Assembly (NCBI RefSeq): GCF_900101875.1
Contig: NZ_FNAI01000007.1
Location: forward strand, 280,871-344,870
DNA from: Mucilaginibacter pineti
GTDB taxonomy: Bacteria; Bacteroidota; Bacteroidia; Sphingobacteriales; Sphingobacteriaceae
Length of the DNA stretch: 64,000 nucleotides
Direction: 5' to 3'
How positions within the stretch are numbered: position 1 is the first letter of the stretch; each line of letters starts with the position of its first letter. This document shows, one piece after another, positions 18,801 through 27,320 of the stretch. Position numbers and translations under genes: made by a program. Under the pieces are notes generated by a model. It was given only the letters and a program-made list of their open reading frames with translations. It was not told the origin of the DNA and ran no database searches.

Positions 18801-19262
18801 CGCAATACTTACACCGGGCAGGGGCTGCCCCTTTTCATCGTTAACCTGCCCGGTTACGGTAACAGCTGGTGCGTTGGTACCTTGTGGGGTAGTTATTATA
18901 TTTTTGCCCGTTATAATTACATTCCCGTTTTTTACAACATAGGTAAAAGGCTGGCCTGCAAAGCACTTTTCCAGCACTTTTTTTAAAGGCAAATTTGTTA
19001 CATCAATACTTACGGCGCTGCCTTGATTTATCAGCAGTTCATCATAAAGAAAATGATAACCGCTTTGCTTGCCAAGGTCATCAAGCAATTGCTCAAATGA
19101 GATGTTCTTAACCTTTAACGTTATATTTTGCCCATAAGTAGCTGCTGATACATGTAACAAAGTACACATACAAAGCACAATCGTTAATTTCATCTTTAAG
19201 AATATATCAGGTTTATTGCAGGAGAGGGCCCTACAAAAAAAAATTGTAAAATTTTTATACAT
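15888..19262 (-). CDS. SusC/RagA TonB-dependent transporter with STN domain (PUL1)
   Basis: 1124 residues. Order: signal peptide (core MKLTIVLCMCTLLHVSAATYG), STN secretin/TonB short N-terminal domain (about 50-120, FEQLLDDLGKQSGYHFLYDE), carboxypeptidase-regulatory-like beta-sandwich (VTGQVNDEKGQPLPGVSIAV), plug (VVVGYGTQKKATLTGSV, then GFGQALWIVDGV) and a 22-strand outer-membrane barrel ending in an aromatic-rich SFGLNVTL strand. Imports oligosaccharides with SusD. The STN domain contacts FecR, and a fecR and sigma gene lie upstream. I keep the ATG at 19262, since MYKN...FFCRA starts are common in this transporter family; the ATG at 19193 is an alternative. Confidence 0.95.
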   Translation of the reverse strand: MYKNFTIFFCRALSCNKPDIFLKMKLTIVLCMCTLLHVSAATYGQNITLKVKNISFEQLLDDLGKQSGYHFLYDELLINQGSAVSIDVTNLPLKKVLEKCFAGQPFTYVVKNGNVIITGKNIITTPQGTNAPAVTVTGQVNDEKGQPLPGVSIAVKGTKQGTVTGTDGKYTISGLKNDAVLIFSFIGYATQQVPVAGQTSINVTLAPLTGTLSDVVVVGYGTQKKATLTGSVASVKGDELTQAPVASTINSLAGRLPGLISQQSTGQPGADQASISIRGFGQALWIVDGVESNFNNIDPNQIESLSILKDGAASIYGARAGNGVILVTTKHGKEGKPDITFNSSYTLQSNTLMSKPVNSGQYAEITNLFYTNQGKPAPYTPDQIKKYYAGNDPAYPNTDWQKVATVSSAPQTQQNLSVRGGSDQLKYFGFFGYLNQSPMWKTNGGNYNRYNLQSNLDAKVNNNLSIQLLLSAVSDANSQPVRGQGIGINTLWQDLWNSLPIYPATLPDPTKNSFANGQGVGSIALVSNEDIAGYDKQNTQNVKGTFVLNYKIPAVSGLSAKAFINYDKTYFTDKNFSKPYSFYTYDYSTQAYTLAGSLGSQAKLVYQESQTRNITGQLSLNYDHVFNNDHHITALALYEAIDNDYNYILAGRDNFLTPAIEELYAGLVTTSQANSSAAKMGRASYVGRLNYAYKDKYLLESTLRADASAKFESDKRWGYFPSVSLGWRLDQEDFIKKIKSIDDLKFRVSYGSSGIDNVGDFQYLTGYQFNGQWLIGNGTQAGILSTGLANPNLTWEKINIYNAAVDFSFLQRKLFGTAEVFYRTLSGIPATRIQTLPNTFGAVLPAENLNSQNNRGFELTLGTSGNIGELGYQISANLSWSRAKWTHYEEQVYTDPDQSRLNRQSGQWVDRTFGYLADGLFTSQQEIDALKFKYPGGNAALRPGDVKYIDKNGDGQLDYRDQQQIGTGTVPNWMTGASINLKFKNFDLQSLLQGAFNYYSGVYLYHGGLNYSQAFYKNMWTEQNNSADATPRISGASSNSLLSDLYFKKASYLRLKTLAFGYNLPKSLLAKANIRNLRVYLAGTNLLTINPLKKYDIDPEAPSGQAAYYYPQQRTISFGLNVTL

Positions 19263-19336
19263 TTGAATGTTAGGTTTATTGGTAATTGATTGTTAACGCG
19301 ATCGTTCCATTCATCTGGCGCAGCTCCCATCGCTGC

Positions 19337-19368
19337 AAAACCAGGGGCGGTGCAACGTCCTTGGTTTT
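19337..19368 (-). promoter_or_regulatory. Hairpin between fecR and susC (PUL1)
   Basis: 11-bp arms (19337-19347 and 19358-19368; aaaaccagggg against tccttggtttt, two wobble pairs) around a 10-base loop. Its position between fecR and susC suggests partial termination or processing. Similar hairpins occupy the same place in the other two sigma-type PULs. Confidence 0.6.
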
Positions 19369-19389
19369 ATCAGATATTTTTAAGTAACA

Positions 19390-20529
19390 TTATTTACATA
19401 TAACTTTTATCCTCCTTCCTTCAATTTTAAATTTTGCTATTCCGGTTAGTTCCACATAATTCAATAGTTCGTTTATATTTTCGGCGCGGGATACAGTACC
19501 ACCCAGAACCTTATTATTTACATTGCCGCTGTACTCCACATCTACATTGTACCATCGTGCTATCTTGTTCATTGCCGTTTTAATGTTCTCTTTTCTGAAA
19601 GAAAAATAGCCGTTCTTCCAGGCAACTGCATCTTCTACATTAACCTTATTGAGAATGATATTATCGGCTGTTCTATCCGCCACAGCCTGTTGGCCAGGGA
19701 CTAACATAGCATGAGCGCTTTTGGAGCTTAGCGCCACAGAACCCTCCAGCAACGTGGTATTTACCGCCGGTTCATTTTCATAAGCCATTACATTAAAATG
19801 TGTTCCTAAAACCTTAATGTTCACATTTTCGGCAGCGACAGTAAAGGGGGCGTTTTTATTTTTAAAAATTTCAAAATATGCCTCTCCGTGTAACTCAACA
19901 TGTCTTTCATTACCAACAAATCTGCTGGGATATTTTAAGGAAGATCCTGCGTTAAGCCATACATCACTCCCATCAGGCAAGGTTATCCTGTACTGGCCTC
20001 CTAAGGGAGTTGTAACGGTGTTATAAGCTATTTCCTCGTTTGTTTGGCTTGCACCAGTTACCTTATAAGAGATCTGCCCGGCTGCATTTTTGGTGATCAC
20101 CGTGTTTCCCTGTACAGCCAGTGTGCCTTTATTAGCGCCATTCAGCAGTATTTGCTTTCCGTTACCGAGCGTTAACGTGGCTACATTGGTTCCCGGTAAT
20201 ATGACTTGTTTTGAGGTAGGGTGTAGGGTAGCTATGTTAGGGTTAGCAGTTGGCCGGTTAACTATATAAATACCGGCGGATACTACAATAACAGCCGCCG
20301 CGGCAGCTGTTATTATGGGTTTTATAAACCTGTAAGTACGCTTTTTATATTGAATTTCATTATTCAGGCGTAATAATATGCGTTCTCTTGCACTTTCCTG
20401 ATCGTCAGGATATTTGGCATCCTGCGCGGTTATGGCCTCGTACAGATCAAAAAGTTCCTGCTTTTCAAGGTCGTCAATAGAGCCTGCTATATACTTTTGC
20501 AGTAGATCGTTAATTTTTTGCTTACTCAC
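19390..20529 (-). CDS. FecR-type anti-sigma factor (PUL1)
   Basis: 379 residues. Cytoplasmic sigma-binding N-terminus (INDLLQKYIAGSIDDLEKQE), one transmembrane segment (IITAAAAAVIVVSAGIYIV, about 88-106), and the periplasmic FecR domain (YNTVTTPLGGQYRITLPDGS, VWLNAGSSLKYPSRF, HVELHGEAYFEI, LGTHFNV) followed by the DUF4974 region (AWKNGYFSFRKENI, IARWYNVDVEY). It should hold the sigma factor of 20697-21281 inactive until SusC signals through its STN domain. Encoded between sigma and susC in the standard order. Confidence 0.93.
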   Translation of the reverse strand: MSKQKINDLLQKYIAGSIDDLEKQELFDLYEAITAQDAKYPDDQESARERILLRLNNEIQYKKRTYRFIKPIITAAAAAVIVVSAGIYIVNRPTANPNIATLHPTSKQVILPGTNVATLTLGNGKQILLNGANKGTLAVQGNTVITKNAAGQISYKVTGASQTNEEIAYNTVTTPLGGQYRITLPDGSDVWLNAGSSLKYPSRFVGNERHVELHGEAYFEIFKNKNAPFTVAAENVNIKVLGTHFNVMAYENEPAVNTTLLEGSVALSSKSAHAMLVPGQQAVADRTADNIILNKVNVEDAVAWKNGYFSFRKENIKTAMNKIARWYNVDVEYSGNVNNKVLGGTVSRAENINELLNYVELTGIAKFKIEGRRIKVICK

Positions 20530-20696
20530 GGTGTAATTGGTTTACAATTACATGTTACCGCGAAAAGCAGCATACCCTACATGCCATTTTAAAATTTATT
20601 AAAAAAATTATTTAGGCCTGCTTGCCGGGGTAGTTTCTTTTGAAATTTTCAGGTAATATTAGGGCACAATAAAAATTTCAGTGTTTAAACGTCAAC

Positions 20697-21281
20697 TTAT
20701 AGATTTTTAAAAAACTCATGCGAAATGAGCGCTACAAGACCGGCAGCTTCGAGGTTACTGCGGATTATTTTTAATGCGCGGGTGAGGTTGGCTTCCACAC
20801 CTTTTTCTGAAATATTCATTTGTGCGGCAATTTCGGAATTCTTCATACCCAACTGGCGGCTATATTTGAATACCAGCTTACATTTTTCAGGCAGATCATT
20901 AATTATTCCATTAATGTAATCCTGTAAAAAAAGCGCATCTAACTTCTCCTCATCCAAGCTCACTTCCGAGAAATTAAAGTTCATTTCGGCTAATTTACAT
21001 CTGCGGTGTTCTTTACGGTAATTCTTAAACACAACAAATTTAATTTTGGTAGCCAAAAATCCGCCAACGTTCAATATTTGAAAGTTGTTTTTTTCGTTCC
21101 AAAGCGAAATGAAAACTTCGTGAACAATATCTTCGGCCAAAGCCTTGTCCCTCGTATGGTTCCAGGCAATTAACACCAGTTTTTCCCAATACCTTTTATA
21201 GATTTCTGTAAACGCGGCGTGATCGCCTTCCTGTAAAAGGTTCATCAGTTCCTGATCGGAAAAAATATTAGGGGGCGTCAT
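20697..21281 (-). CDS. FecI-type ECF RNA polymerase sigma factor (PUL1)
   Basis: 194 residues, usual size. Region 2: AFTEIYKRYWEKLVLIAWNH with DIVHEVFISLWN. Region 4: INDLPEKCKLVFKYSRQLGM with NSEIAAQMNISEKGVEANLT. It should direct transcription of the fecR-susC-susD-GH99 genes downstream. I found no clear copy of a shared promoter motif for this sigma within the window. Confidence 0.93.
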   Translation of the reverse strand: MTPPNIFSDQELMNLLQEGDHAAFTEIYKRYWEKLVLIAWNHTRDKALAEDIVHEVFISLWNEKNNFQILNVGGFLATKIKFVVFKNYRKEHRRCKLAEMNFNFSEVSLDEEKLDALFLQDYINGIINDLPEKCKLVFKYSRQLGMKNSEIAAQMNISEKGVEANLTRALKIIRSNLEAAGLVALISHEFFKNL

Positions 21282-21578
21282 GGCTGTTATTAGTGAATTA
21301 ATATTGGGGTTAAACTAATATTCCTAAAACTTTTTAACTGGTTATTTTCTTGGTATGGTATTATAACAGTAATAGCAGTGTTCATCCGGCTAAAACCTGC
21401 GGATACACCTGTGCATTAATATTATAGCGGCAAATAACGGTTTTCGCTAATCTGCGTTGCTGAAATAATTGGTTATAACGAAATTATTTTTTTCATTTTG
21501 AATAACCATCCTTTACTGTCTTTGATTTATCAGGGTTTGAGCCCCCTATTTGAGTAATTTTTAGCAGGACAAAATGAC

Positions 21579-23306
21579 CTATTTTAATTTATACAGGATT
21601 TGATTGGGATAACCCTTTACCACACTTGTGAGTTTGCTGGCTGTTGTGTCTGTCCCGAGCGAGGTTGGTGTGTATTTAATATTCCAGCGGTTCAACTTTT
21701 CTTCCGTAGCACGTTTAAACCAACCATAATCTACGTCGATAGGCCTTTTGGTATCATGTATCTTTTGCAGTTCATTTCTTAAGTTAATGGAAGAAACCGT
21801 TTCCCACCTGATGTGTACCGCAGCTACAATAATGCCGTTTATTCCTATGCATATTGCAAACAGCCAGGCCAGGCTATTTATCGTTACACCTCGCAGGTTG
21901 CTATTGTGTGCTAAACGGTTTGCATTATATACCCACCACAACAATAAAGGCAATAACGGTACCAGCCAAAGCATAGGGAAAAAACGAGGCCACCAGAAGT
22001 GATTACTGAGCGACAGGCCGCTACAGAGTCCAAGTAGAAAGATTGCAACAGGCAATCGGGATGCTTTTACCGCAATTAAAAGCACCGCGAGGGCAACGGT
22101 TGCCAATATTAAAAGAATACCAAAGTAAGGCCCGAACCCACTCACTCTTGTTTCGTGAAAATGGTAGGCACTCCATGATTTAGGGCTCGTTAAAAAAGGG
22201 TTTGCCAACCGTGCAGTGTCTTCGCCATTGTATGGGGCATTGCCGGGGTAACCAAAGTTGGCATATATTAACCGCATGGGAAGGCTTTTACCTTTCATGT
22301 TTTTTGGTGTTTCATAAGCTTCATTATCGTCAATGCCTTTATCAAACACACCAGGGTACTGTTTAGAACCCATCAATGGATATAAAGGGTGGCCACGGTT
22401 AATCAAATTGGTGATGTAAGGGTTAAAACCAAATATGCATAATGCCATTACACCGGCTATTATATGAGATAACACGAAAGTTTTAACCAATTCCCGTTTT
22501 TTAATAAGGATATAGACAAAAACAAAAAACGATGAAATCAGCACAAAAACCAATCCGGTAAACTTGATATTCACCAGGCAGCAAATGGCCATTACAGCCA
22601 GTAACAAATACACAAGTTTAGGAGTACGAAGCCAGGAAACAACTGAAGCCAGATAAACAACCAGGAACAAATAAAGGTCGCCATCGTTGAGATACGTGGT
22701 TATTTCACTCCAAATAACCGGGTTAAGTAAAACCAGCGCTGTAAAAACTACAGATTGCCATGGCGGTAGATTAAAACTCCTGCAAAGCGGATAAACAACC
22801 CCGAAAGCGGTAAAAAGTGCTATCACATTATAAGCCTTACCCACTTCTACAGAACCAAATAAGCGTGTAACAGCGGCAGCGAAATACCATGAATTTTTAG
22901 GGAAATGCAAAATGGACAAATGGTTTAGCCCATCTGGTGTATTTAATGGCTTGTATAAAGGGTTCCAGGTTTCTGCAAGGTTATAAACAGCAGCCTGCTG
23001 ATACCACTGACCATCCCAGGAAAGATCAAAATAAAATCCGGCTATTAGCAGCGAGCCTGTAATGATCAAAAGGCTAAGAAGTGTTGCTATCCCTAATGAT
23101 TTTTTATTTATTGCCAGCCAGTTGGCGGCCAAAAAGTTCAAACCAATAGCAATTATGATAGACATTGGAAATACGAAAGCGGACAATGCGGTATGAAAAA
23201 GGTAAGTGACTGTGACGAACAAATGAACTACACAAATTATACTTAATAAGATTTGAGCGGTTAATAAGCCAATTCTGGTGAAATTGGTGTCGTTTATCTT
23301 TATCAT
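21579..23306 (-). CDS. Polytopic membrane protein, GT-C glycosyltransferase-like
   Basis: 575 residues with about 11-12 hydrophobic segments over residues 10-480 and a soluble C-terminal tail of about 85 residues. The first large loop has FDLSWDGQWYQQAAVYNLAE, an Asp-containing loop after the first helices that resembles the catalytic loop of GT-C enzymes (PMT/ArnT/GT39-like), which use polyprenyl-phosphate sugars. The mid-protein loop LINRGHPLYPLMG and later NPFLTSPKSW look conserved in character. Exact family not recognised; a mannosyl- or glucosyltransferase for cell-surface glycans is an inference. It follows the PUL1 sigma gene on the other side (convergence is absent: both are minus strand, sigma downstream), separated by 297 bases with no obvious feature. 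Confidence 0.65.
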   Translation of the reverse strand: MIKINDTNFTRIGLLTAQILLSIICVVHLFVTVTYLFHTALSAFVFPMSIIIAIGLNFLAANWLAINKKSLGIATLLSLLIITGSLLIAGFYFDLSWDGQWYQQAAVYNLAETWNPLYKPLNTPDGLNHLSILHFPKNSWYFAAAVTRLFGSVEVGKAYNVIALFTAFGVVYPLCRSFNLPPWQSVVFTALVLLNPVIWSEITTYLNDGDLYLFLVVYLASVVSWLRTPKLVYLLLAVMAICCLVNIKFTGLVFVLISSFFVFVYILIKKRELVKTFVLSHIIAGVMALCIFGFNPYITNLINRGHPLYPLMGSKQYPGVFDKGIDDNEAYETPKNMKGKSLPMRLIYANFGYPGNAPYNGEDTARLANPFLTSPKSWSAYHFHETRVSGFGPYFGILLILATVALAVLLIAVKASRLPVAIFLLGLCSGLSLSNHFWWPRFFPMLWLVPLLPLLLWWVYNANRLAHNSNLRGVTINSLAWLFAICIGINGIIVAAVHIRWETVSSINLRNELQKIHDTKRPIDVDYGWFKRATEEKLNRWNIKYTPTSLGTDTTASKLTSVVKGYPNQILYKLK

Positions 23307-23722
23307 CTGGTATATGATTGTGGTTTATAGGAATTACCGCGAGCTATCACATAAACCGAATGTTTAAGTAGTTAAAGCTTTACATACGGGTGCTGGAATA
23401 TGGATCGGGTCAGCTATAGTATTAATTATTTTTATTTAATGCATCCTGTACTGTATGGTAAGATTAAATGGCCTCTTATTGTAGTATATAGTTGACTTAA
23501 ATAAGTGCGACCGCTCAATGCTTCTGTAAGTTTCTTTAAATTCCGGGGGTATAGAAGATAACTGGAAAAGCCCCCTTTCTAAAAATTATTTATCTTATTT
23601 ATAAACTATTTTACCATGGAAAAACTATTTATTAAAAAATGAAGTTAATTTAGTGGTTTTCCAAAACAAAATGCCTCAATTACTTTAACATAGCAATTTA
23701 AGGCATCCTGGCTAATGTTATA
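23307..23722 (+). other. Intergenic region, divergent promoters expected
   Basis: About 415 AT-rich bases between divergent genes. I see no gene. An imperfect inverted repeat (aatgcctcaatt near 23670 against aatttaaggcat near 23695) lies 30-50 bases upstream of the mini-reading-frame at 23723 and could be an AraC operator or a weak terminator. Confidence 0.4.
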
Positions 23723-23752
23723 ATGACCCTTTTGAAAGGAGGACTGATTTGA
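23723..23752 (+). promoter_or_regulatory. Shine-Dalgarno and 9-codon upstream frame overlapping a TTG start
   Basis: An ATG at 23723 opens MTLLKGGLI and stops at TGA 23750-23752. That stop overlaps the TTG start (23749) of the AraC gene in TTGA. Inside lies AAAGGAGGA (23735-23743), a near-perfect Shine-Dalgarno, which is rare in Bacteroidota and fixes the TTG as the start. Confidence 0.6.
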
Positions 23753-24621
23753 AACCGCAATTAATAGACATCAATTTATCAGGCAGGAAAACAATTCAAA
23801 TAAAAAAATTGGAAACGCTTAACCTTGTAAGCCCTTTTCATTTTCATAATCTTTGTGAACTGGTATGGATAGAGAAAAGCCATGGCAAGCGTATAGTAGG
23901 TGATCATATTGACAATTTTGAGGATGACGATCTTGTACTGATGGGACCCAACCTGCCCCATATATGGCTAAATGACAAGCTTTTTCAACAGGAATCGGCA
24001 GCTAATATTGTTAAATCCACCGTTATATATTTCCCTGCAGATTTCCTTTTAAATTTAACGGATGAACAAAGTATCTTGAATCCGACCGAAGATCTCATCC
24101 TTCGTTCGGCAAGGGGCTTGCGGTTTTATGGAGAAACGAGCAAGAAGATAATAGATATATTGTCTAATATTTCGGAAAAAGAGGGGTTCAAAAAAATAAT
24201 CCACTTCCTCCAGGCAATTGAAATTTTGTCGGCATCTAATGAATATAACTATTTGGCAAGCGTTACCTTCAAAAACTCTTATGATGAAAAGGACACGAAC
24301 AGGATCAATACGGTTTACAAATTTCTAATGCAAAACTTTCATCGCGATATAACACTTAAGGAAGTTGCTGATCTGTGCAATATGACCACAAATTCATTTT
24401 GCAGATTTTTCAAAGCACGCACACAAAAATCCTTAACACAGTTTTTAAATGAATTGCGGATAGGTCATGCCTGTAAATTATTGAGAAATGAAGAGAACGC
24501 TATTGCTAATGTATGTTATCAATGCGGCTATAATAATCTTACCAATTTTAATAAATTCTTCATGTCAATAACAGGCAAAAGGCCCTCTGAATATAAAAAG
24601 CAGTTGAAAGCTAAAGCTTAA
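23749..24621 (+). CDS. AraC family transcriptional regulator with TTG start
   Basis: 290 residues. N-terminal cupin-type sensor (FHFHNLCELVWIEKSHGKRI, then DDLVLMGPNLPHIW) and C-terminal HTH (about 190-285: ITLKEVADLCNMTTNSFCRF, then NAIANVCYQCGYNNLTNFNK, then GKRPSEYKKQ). The frame has a stop 11 codons upstream and no ATG before residue 65, and an AAAGGAGG lies 6 bases before the TTG, so TTG is the start. The next gene, a secreted glycosidase, begins 12 bases after the stop; a regulator-enzyme operon is likely, with a sugar as inducer (inference). Confidence 0.9.
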   Translation: MKPQLIDINLSGRKTIQIKKLETLNLVSPFHFHNLCELVWIEKSHGKRIVGDHIDNFEDDDLVLMGPNLPHIWLNDKLFQQESAANIVKSTVIYFPADFLLNLTDEQSILNPTEDLILRSARGLRFYGETSKKIIDILSNISEKEGFKKIIHFLQAIEILSASNEYNYLASVTFKNSYDEKDTNRINTVYKFLMQNFHRDITLKEVADLCNMTTNSFCRFFKARTQKSLTQFLNELRIGHACKLLRNEENAIANVCYQCGYNNLTNFNKFFMSITGKRPSEYKKQLKAKA

Positions 24622-24633
24622 ATTTTTTAAACA

Positions 24634-26802
24634 ATGAACAAAAAAAAATCCTTTATCTTTTTTACTTTAATTTTTATCGCCTTGTTGGGTAAGGGGCAAC
24701 CAAGCAACAAAAACCAAGCAAAAGATTGGCTTATCAACAATATGGGTTATGTCGCTTCTATAACAAAATCAGAAAATGGGAAAGAACTTATTCTGTCAAA
24801 TGGATTGTTGAAAAGAGTTTTTAGGATACAACCCAATGTAGCATGTGTCAGCTACGAAAACTTAAGTAACGGACAACAGTTATTACGTAATGTAAAACCC
24901 GAAGCGGTATTAACCATTGATGGAAAAAAGATCAATATAGGAGGATTATATGGCCAAAAAGAACATGCTTACCTGTTGCCTGAATGGATTGACTCTTTTA
25001 CCGCTAATGAAAATGATTTTCAGTTTAAATACTATTCAGTAGCTGAAATTCAACCCTACATTAAATGGAAACAAACATTTTGGGCCGGCAATATCAAGAA
25101 AGCCACAGGGAAGGTACTTACGCTGAATTTTCAGTCTAATTCATTAAAAGGCATTGATGTAGCCATTCATTATGAATTGTACGATGGGATACCGTTGATT
25201 GTAAAGTCACTATCTGTAAGTAATAATAGCGATCATTCCATAATTATAAACAAAACCGTTAATGAAATATTGGGCTTGGTTGAAGAGGAAAGCGCTGTAG
25301 TGGGTACTCCCGAACAAATGAAAAAGCAACATGGCATTTATATAGAAACAAATTATGCGTTTAACAATTCTATGCGTTATGATCTTAGTGATCAAACCAC
25401 TCATTGGAAAACAGATTCGGTTTATACATCACAAGTAAATTATAGTTATCAAACCCCCTGCCTGTTGGAGGTATATCCTGACAAGGTTACGGCCGTTAAA
25501 TTGCAGCCAAATGAAGTTTTCAACTCCGTACGTACCCATGAGTTATTGATTGATAGTTATGACAGGGAAAGACGCGGACTTGCCATAAGAAAAATGTACA
25601 CTACCGTAGCACCCTGGACTGCAGAGAACCCCATATTTATGCACCTGGTAAGCCGTAATGACGAACAAGTAAAAAACGCTATAGAACAGTGCGCTTCAAC
25701 CGGTTATGAAGCATTGATACTTAGCTTCGGCAGCCACTGCAATATGGAGGATACAACAGCGGCAAATATTAATAAATGGAAAAAATTGGCACAATTTGCC
25801 CATCAAAAAGGGATAAAAATTGGCGGCTATTCGTTATTTAGTTCCCGCCGCATTAGTGATAATGATGATGTTATTGACCCGGCTACCGGCAAGCCCGATG
25901 TTGCAGCGTTGTTTGGGAATGCGCCATGTATGGCAAGTAATTGGGGGTTAGCTTACATTAACAAACTGAAATATTTTCTTGAAAAAACAGGTTTCGATAT
26001 TTTCGAAAATGATGGTCCATACCCGGGCGATCTTTGTGCCTCAACCTCACACCCTGGTCATTCAGGATTAGGCGATTCTCAGTGGAAACAAATAGAATTA
26101 CAAAAAGGACTGTATCATTGGTGCAGTGAACATGGCATTTATGTTAACGCTCCTGATTGGTATTTACTTGATGGAACAAATAAAATTGCTTTGGGATATC
26201 GCGAAGTAAATTTTTCATTATCACGCCAGCAGCAAAAGATACTGAATCGCCAGAATATTTTTGATGCAACCTGGGAAGAAAATCCTTCAATGGTTTGGGG
26301 ATTTGTTCCGCTCACCCGTTACCAGGGCGGCAGTGAAGACGCTGTATTAGAACCGCTTGGAAATCATCTGAAAGATTATGAACAATTAATGATGCAGTAC
26401 TATGGCGCCGGTGTGCAAGCCTGTTACAGAGGACCACGTTTGTACGATACCGATAAAACAAAACAGTTGGTAACCAACACCATAGGGTGGTATAAAAAAT
26501 ACAGGGATATTCTTAATTCCGATATTATCCACCTCAGGCGCGCAGATGGACGGGACTGGGATGGTATTATGCACGTAAACCCAGATTTAAAACAAAAAGG
26601 CTTAGTAATGTTGTTCAATCCAACTAAAGACAAAATTACCAGGGCGATAAAGGTGCCATTATACTATTCGGGCTTAACCACCACTGCTACTATAAAAGAA
26701 AAAGATAGGGCGGCAAAAAAATACAACCTTAACAGAAATTATGAAGTTGAAGTAACGGTAACAATTGAACCTGAAAATTATACATGGCTGGTGGTAGAAT
26801 AG
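24634..26802 (+). CDS. Secreted glycoside hydrolase, clan GH-D/alpha-galactosidase-like
   Basis: 722 residues with signal peptide KKKSFIFFTLIFIALLGKG. N-terminal half (about 40-310) is a beta-rich domain (LILSNGLLKRVFRI, LTIDGKKINIGGLYGQKEHA), as in GH36/GH31-type enzymes. The second half looks like a (beta/alpha)8 barrel: EALILSFGSHCNMEDTTAAN, KIGGYSLFSSRR, FDIFENDGPYPGDLCAS and HGIYVNAPDWYLLDG. The Asp of FENDGPYPGD and the Asp of NAPDWY are candidate catalytic or sugar-contacting residues. I do not recognise the exact family. It is not part of a SusC/SusD unit but pairs with the AraC gene 12 bases upstream. Confidence 0.6.
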   Translation: MNKKKSFIFFTLIFIALLGKGQPSNKNQAKDWLINNMGYVASITKSENGKELILSNGLLKRVFRIQPNVACVSYENLSNGQQLLRNVKPEAVLTIDGKKINIGGLYGQKEHAYLLPEWIDSFTANENDFQFKYYSVAEIQPYIKWKQTFWAGNIKKATGKVLTLNFQSNSLKGIDVAIHYELYDGIPLIVKSLSVSNNSDHSIIINKTVNEILGLVEEESAVVGTPEQMKKQHGIYIETNYAFNNSMRYDLSDQTTHWKTDSVYTSQVNYSYQTPCLLEVYPDKVTAVKLQPNEVFNSVRTHELLIDSYDRERRGLAIRKMYTTVAPWTAENPIFMHLVSRNDEQVKNAIEQCASTGYEALILSFGSHCNMEDTTAANINKWKKLAQFAHQKGIKIGGYSLFSSRRISDNDDVIDPATGKPDVAALFGNAPCMASNWGLAYINKLKYFLEKTGFDIFENDGPYPGDLCASTSHPGHSGLGDSQWKQIELQKGLYHWCSEHGIYVNAPDWYLLDGTNKIALGYREVNFSLSRQQQKILNRQNIFDATWEENPSMVWGFVPLTRYQGGSEDAVLEPLGNHLKDYEQLMMQYYGAGVQACYRGPRLYDTDKTKQLVTNTIGWYKKYRDILNSDIIHLRRADGRDWDGIMHVNPDLKQKGLVMLFNPTKDKITRAIKVPLYYSGLTTTATIKEKDRAAKKYNLNRNYEVEVTVTIEPENYTWLVVE

Positions 26803-27073
26803 TAACATTTTTATTTTCAATAAAAGGAGTTTCAGAGAAATAGGGGTATTAAATAAATGATCAGGATATACAAAACAGCAGCTTCCTTAACTGGAAAATT
26901 TTAAATTGATAAATATGTGGGTTGCTCCAAAACAGAACTTTTAAGGTTTAACTTGTTTTTATTGTCCATAAATACATTATGTATAACATAATGATGTTCA
27001 ATTATATATGGCGTTTTCGTGTTCTTTTTACAGTTATATAACTAAATCCATAGGATTAGTAGATTATATAATT

Positions 27074-27081
27074 TATATTTG
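27074..27081 (+). promoter_or_regulatory. -7 box (TAnnTTTG) of the sulfatase operon leader
   Basis: TATATTTG matches the Bacteroidota primary-sigma -7 element and lies 18 bases before the leader-peptide ATG. The transcript would therefore begin only about 10 bases before that ATG. This PUL thus appears to use the housekeeping sigma rather than an ECF sigma. Confidence 0.6.
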
Positions 27082-27099
27082 CCGCAATTAATCAGCATT

Positions 27100-27192
27100 A
27101 TGAAAGCATTTTTACAGCAATACTCCACACTGGTAAAAGGCAAACACCTCGTCCGTAACAATTCGGCAAGTCGTTTTTATTGTTGTTGCTAA
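27100..27192 (+). CDS. Polycysteine leader peptide upstream of the sulfatase operon
   Basis: 30 codons, ATG to TAA, starting MKAFLQQYSTLVKGK and ending SASRFYCCC. The last three sense codons are TGT TGT TGC (27181-27189), followed directly by TAA. It starts just downstream of a good -7 box. A terminator-like hairpin follows 30 bases after its stop, and 247 bases lie between its stop and susC. A short frame that ends in a run of one amino acid before a terminator is the arrangement of attenuator leader peptides; polycysteine upstream frames are known as cysteine-responsive attenuators in mycobacteria. No domain is expected for the peptide itself. The reading as a translated leader is inference. 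Confidence 0.6.
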   Translation: MKAFLQQYSTLVKGKHLVRNNSASRFYCCC

Positions 27193-27221
27193 CCGCAACC
27201 CTTTAAGCTTTTTGTAATTAA

Positions 27222-27273
27222 CGCATACCACAGATCCCGGAAAAGGGTCTGGATGATTTCGTGCGCTTTTTTT
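27222..27273 (+). terminator. Attenuator-like terminator after the polycysteine leader
   Basis: Nested hairpin: cgca (27222-27225) with tgcg (27262-27265), cca with tgg, and gatccc with gggtc around GGAAAA, followed by seven Ts (27267-27273). ACCCTTT at 27198-27204, six bases after the leader stop codon, can pair with AAAGGGT at 27242-27248 and would break the inner stem, giving an antiterminator. Confidence 0.6.
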
Positions 27274-27320
27274 CACCTAAAATATCCCTTCAAAATGAAA
27301 TAAAATCACATCCATAAAAA

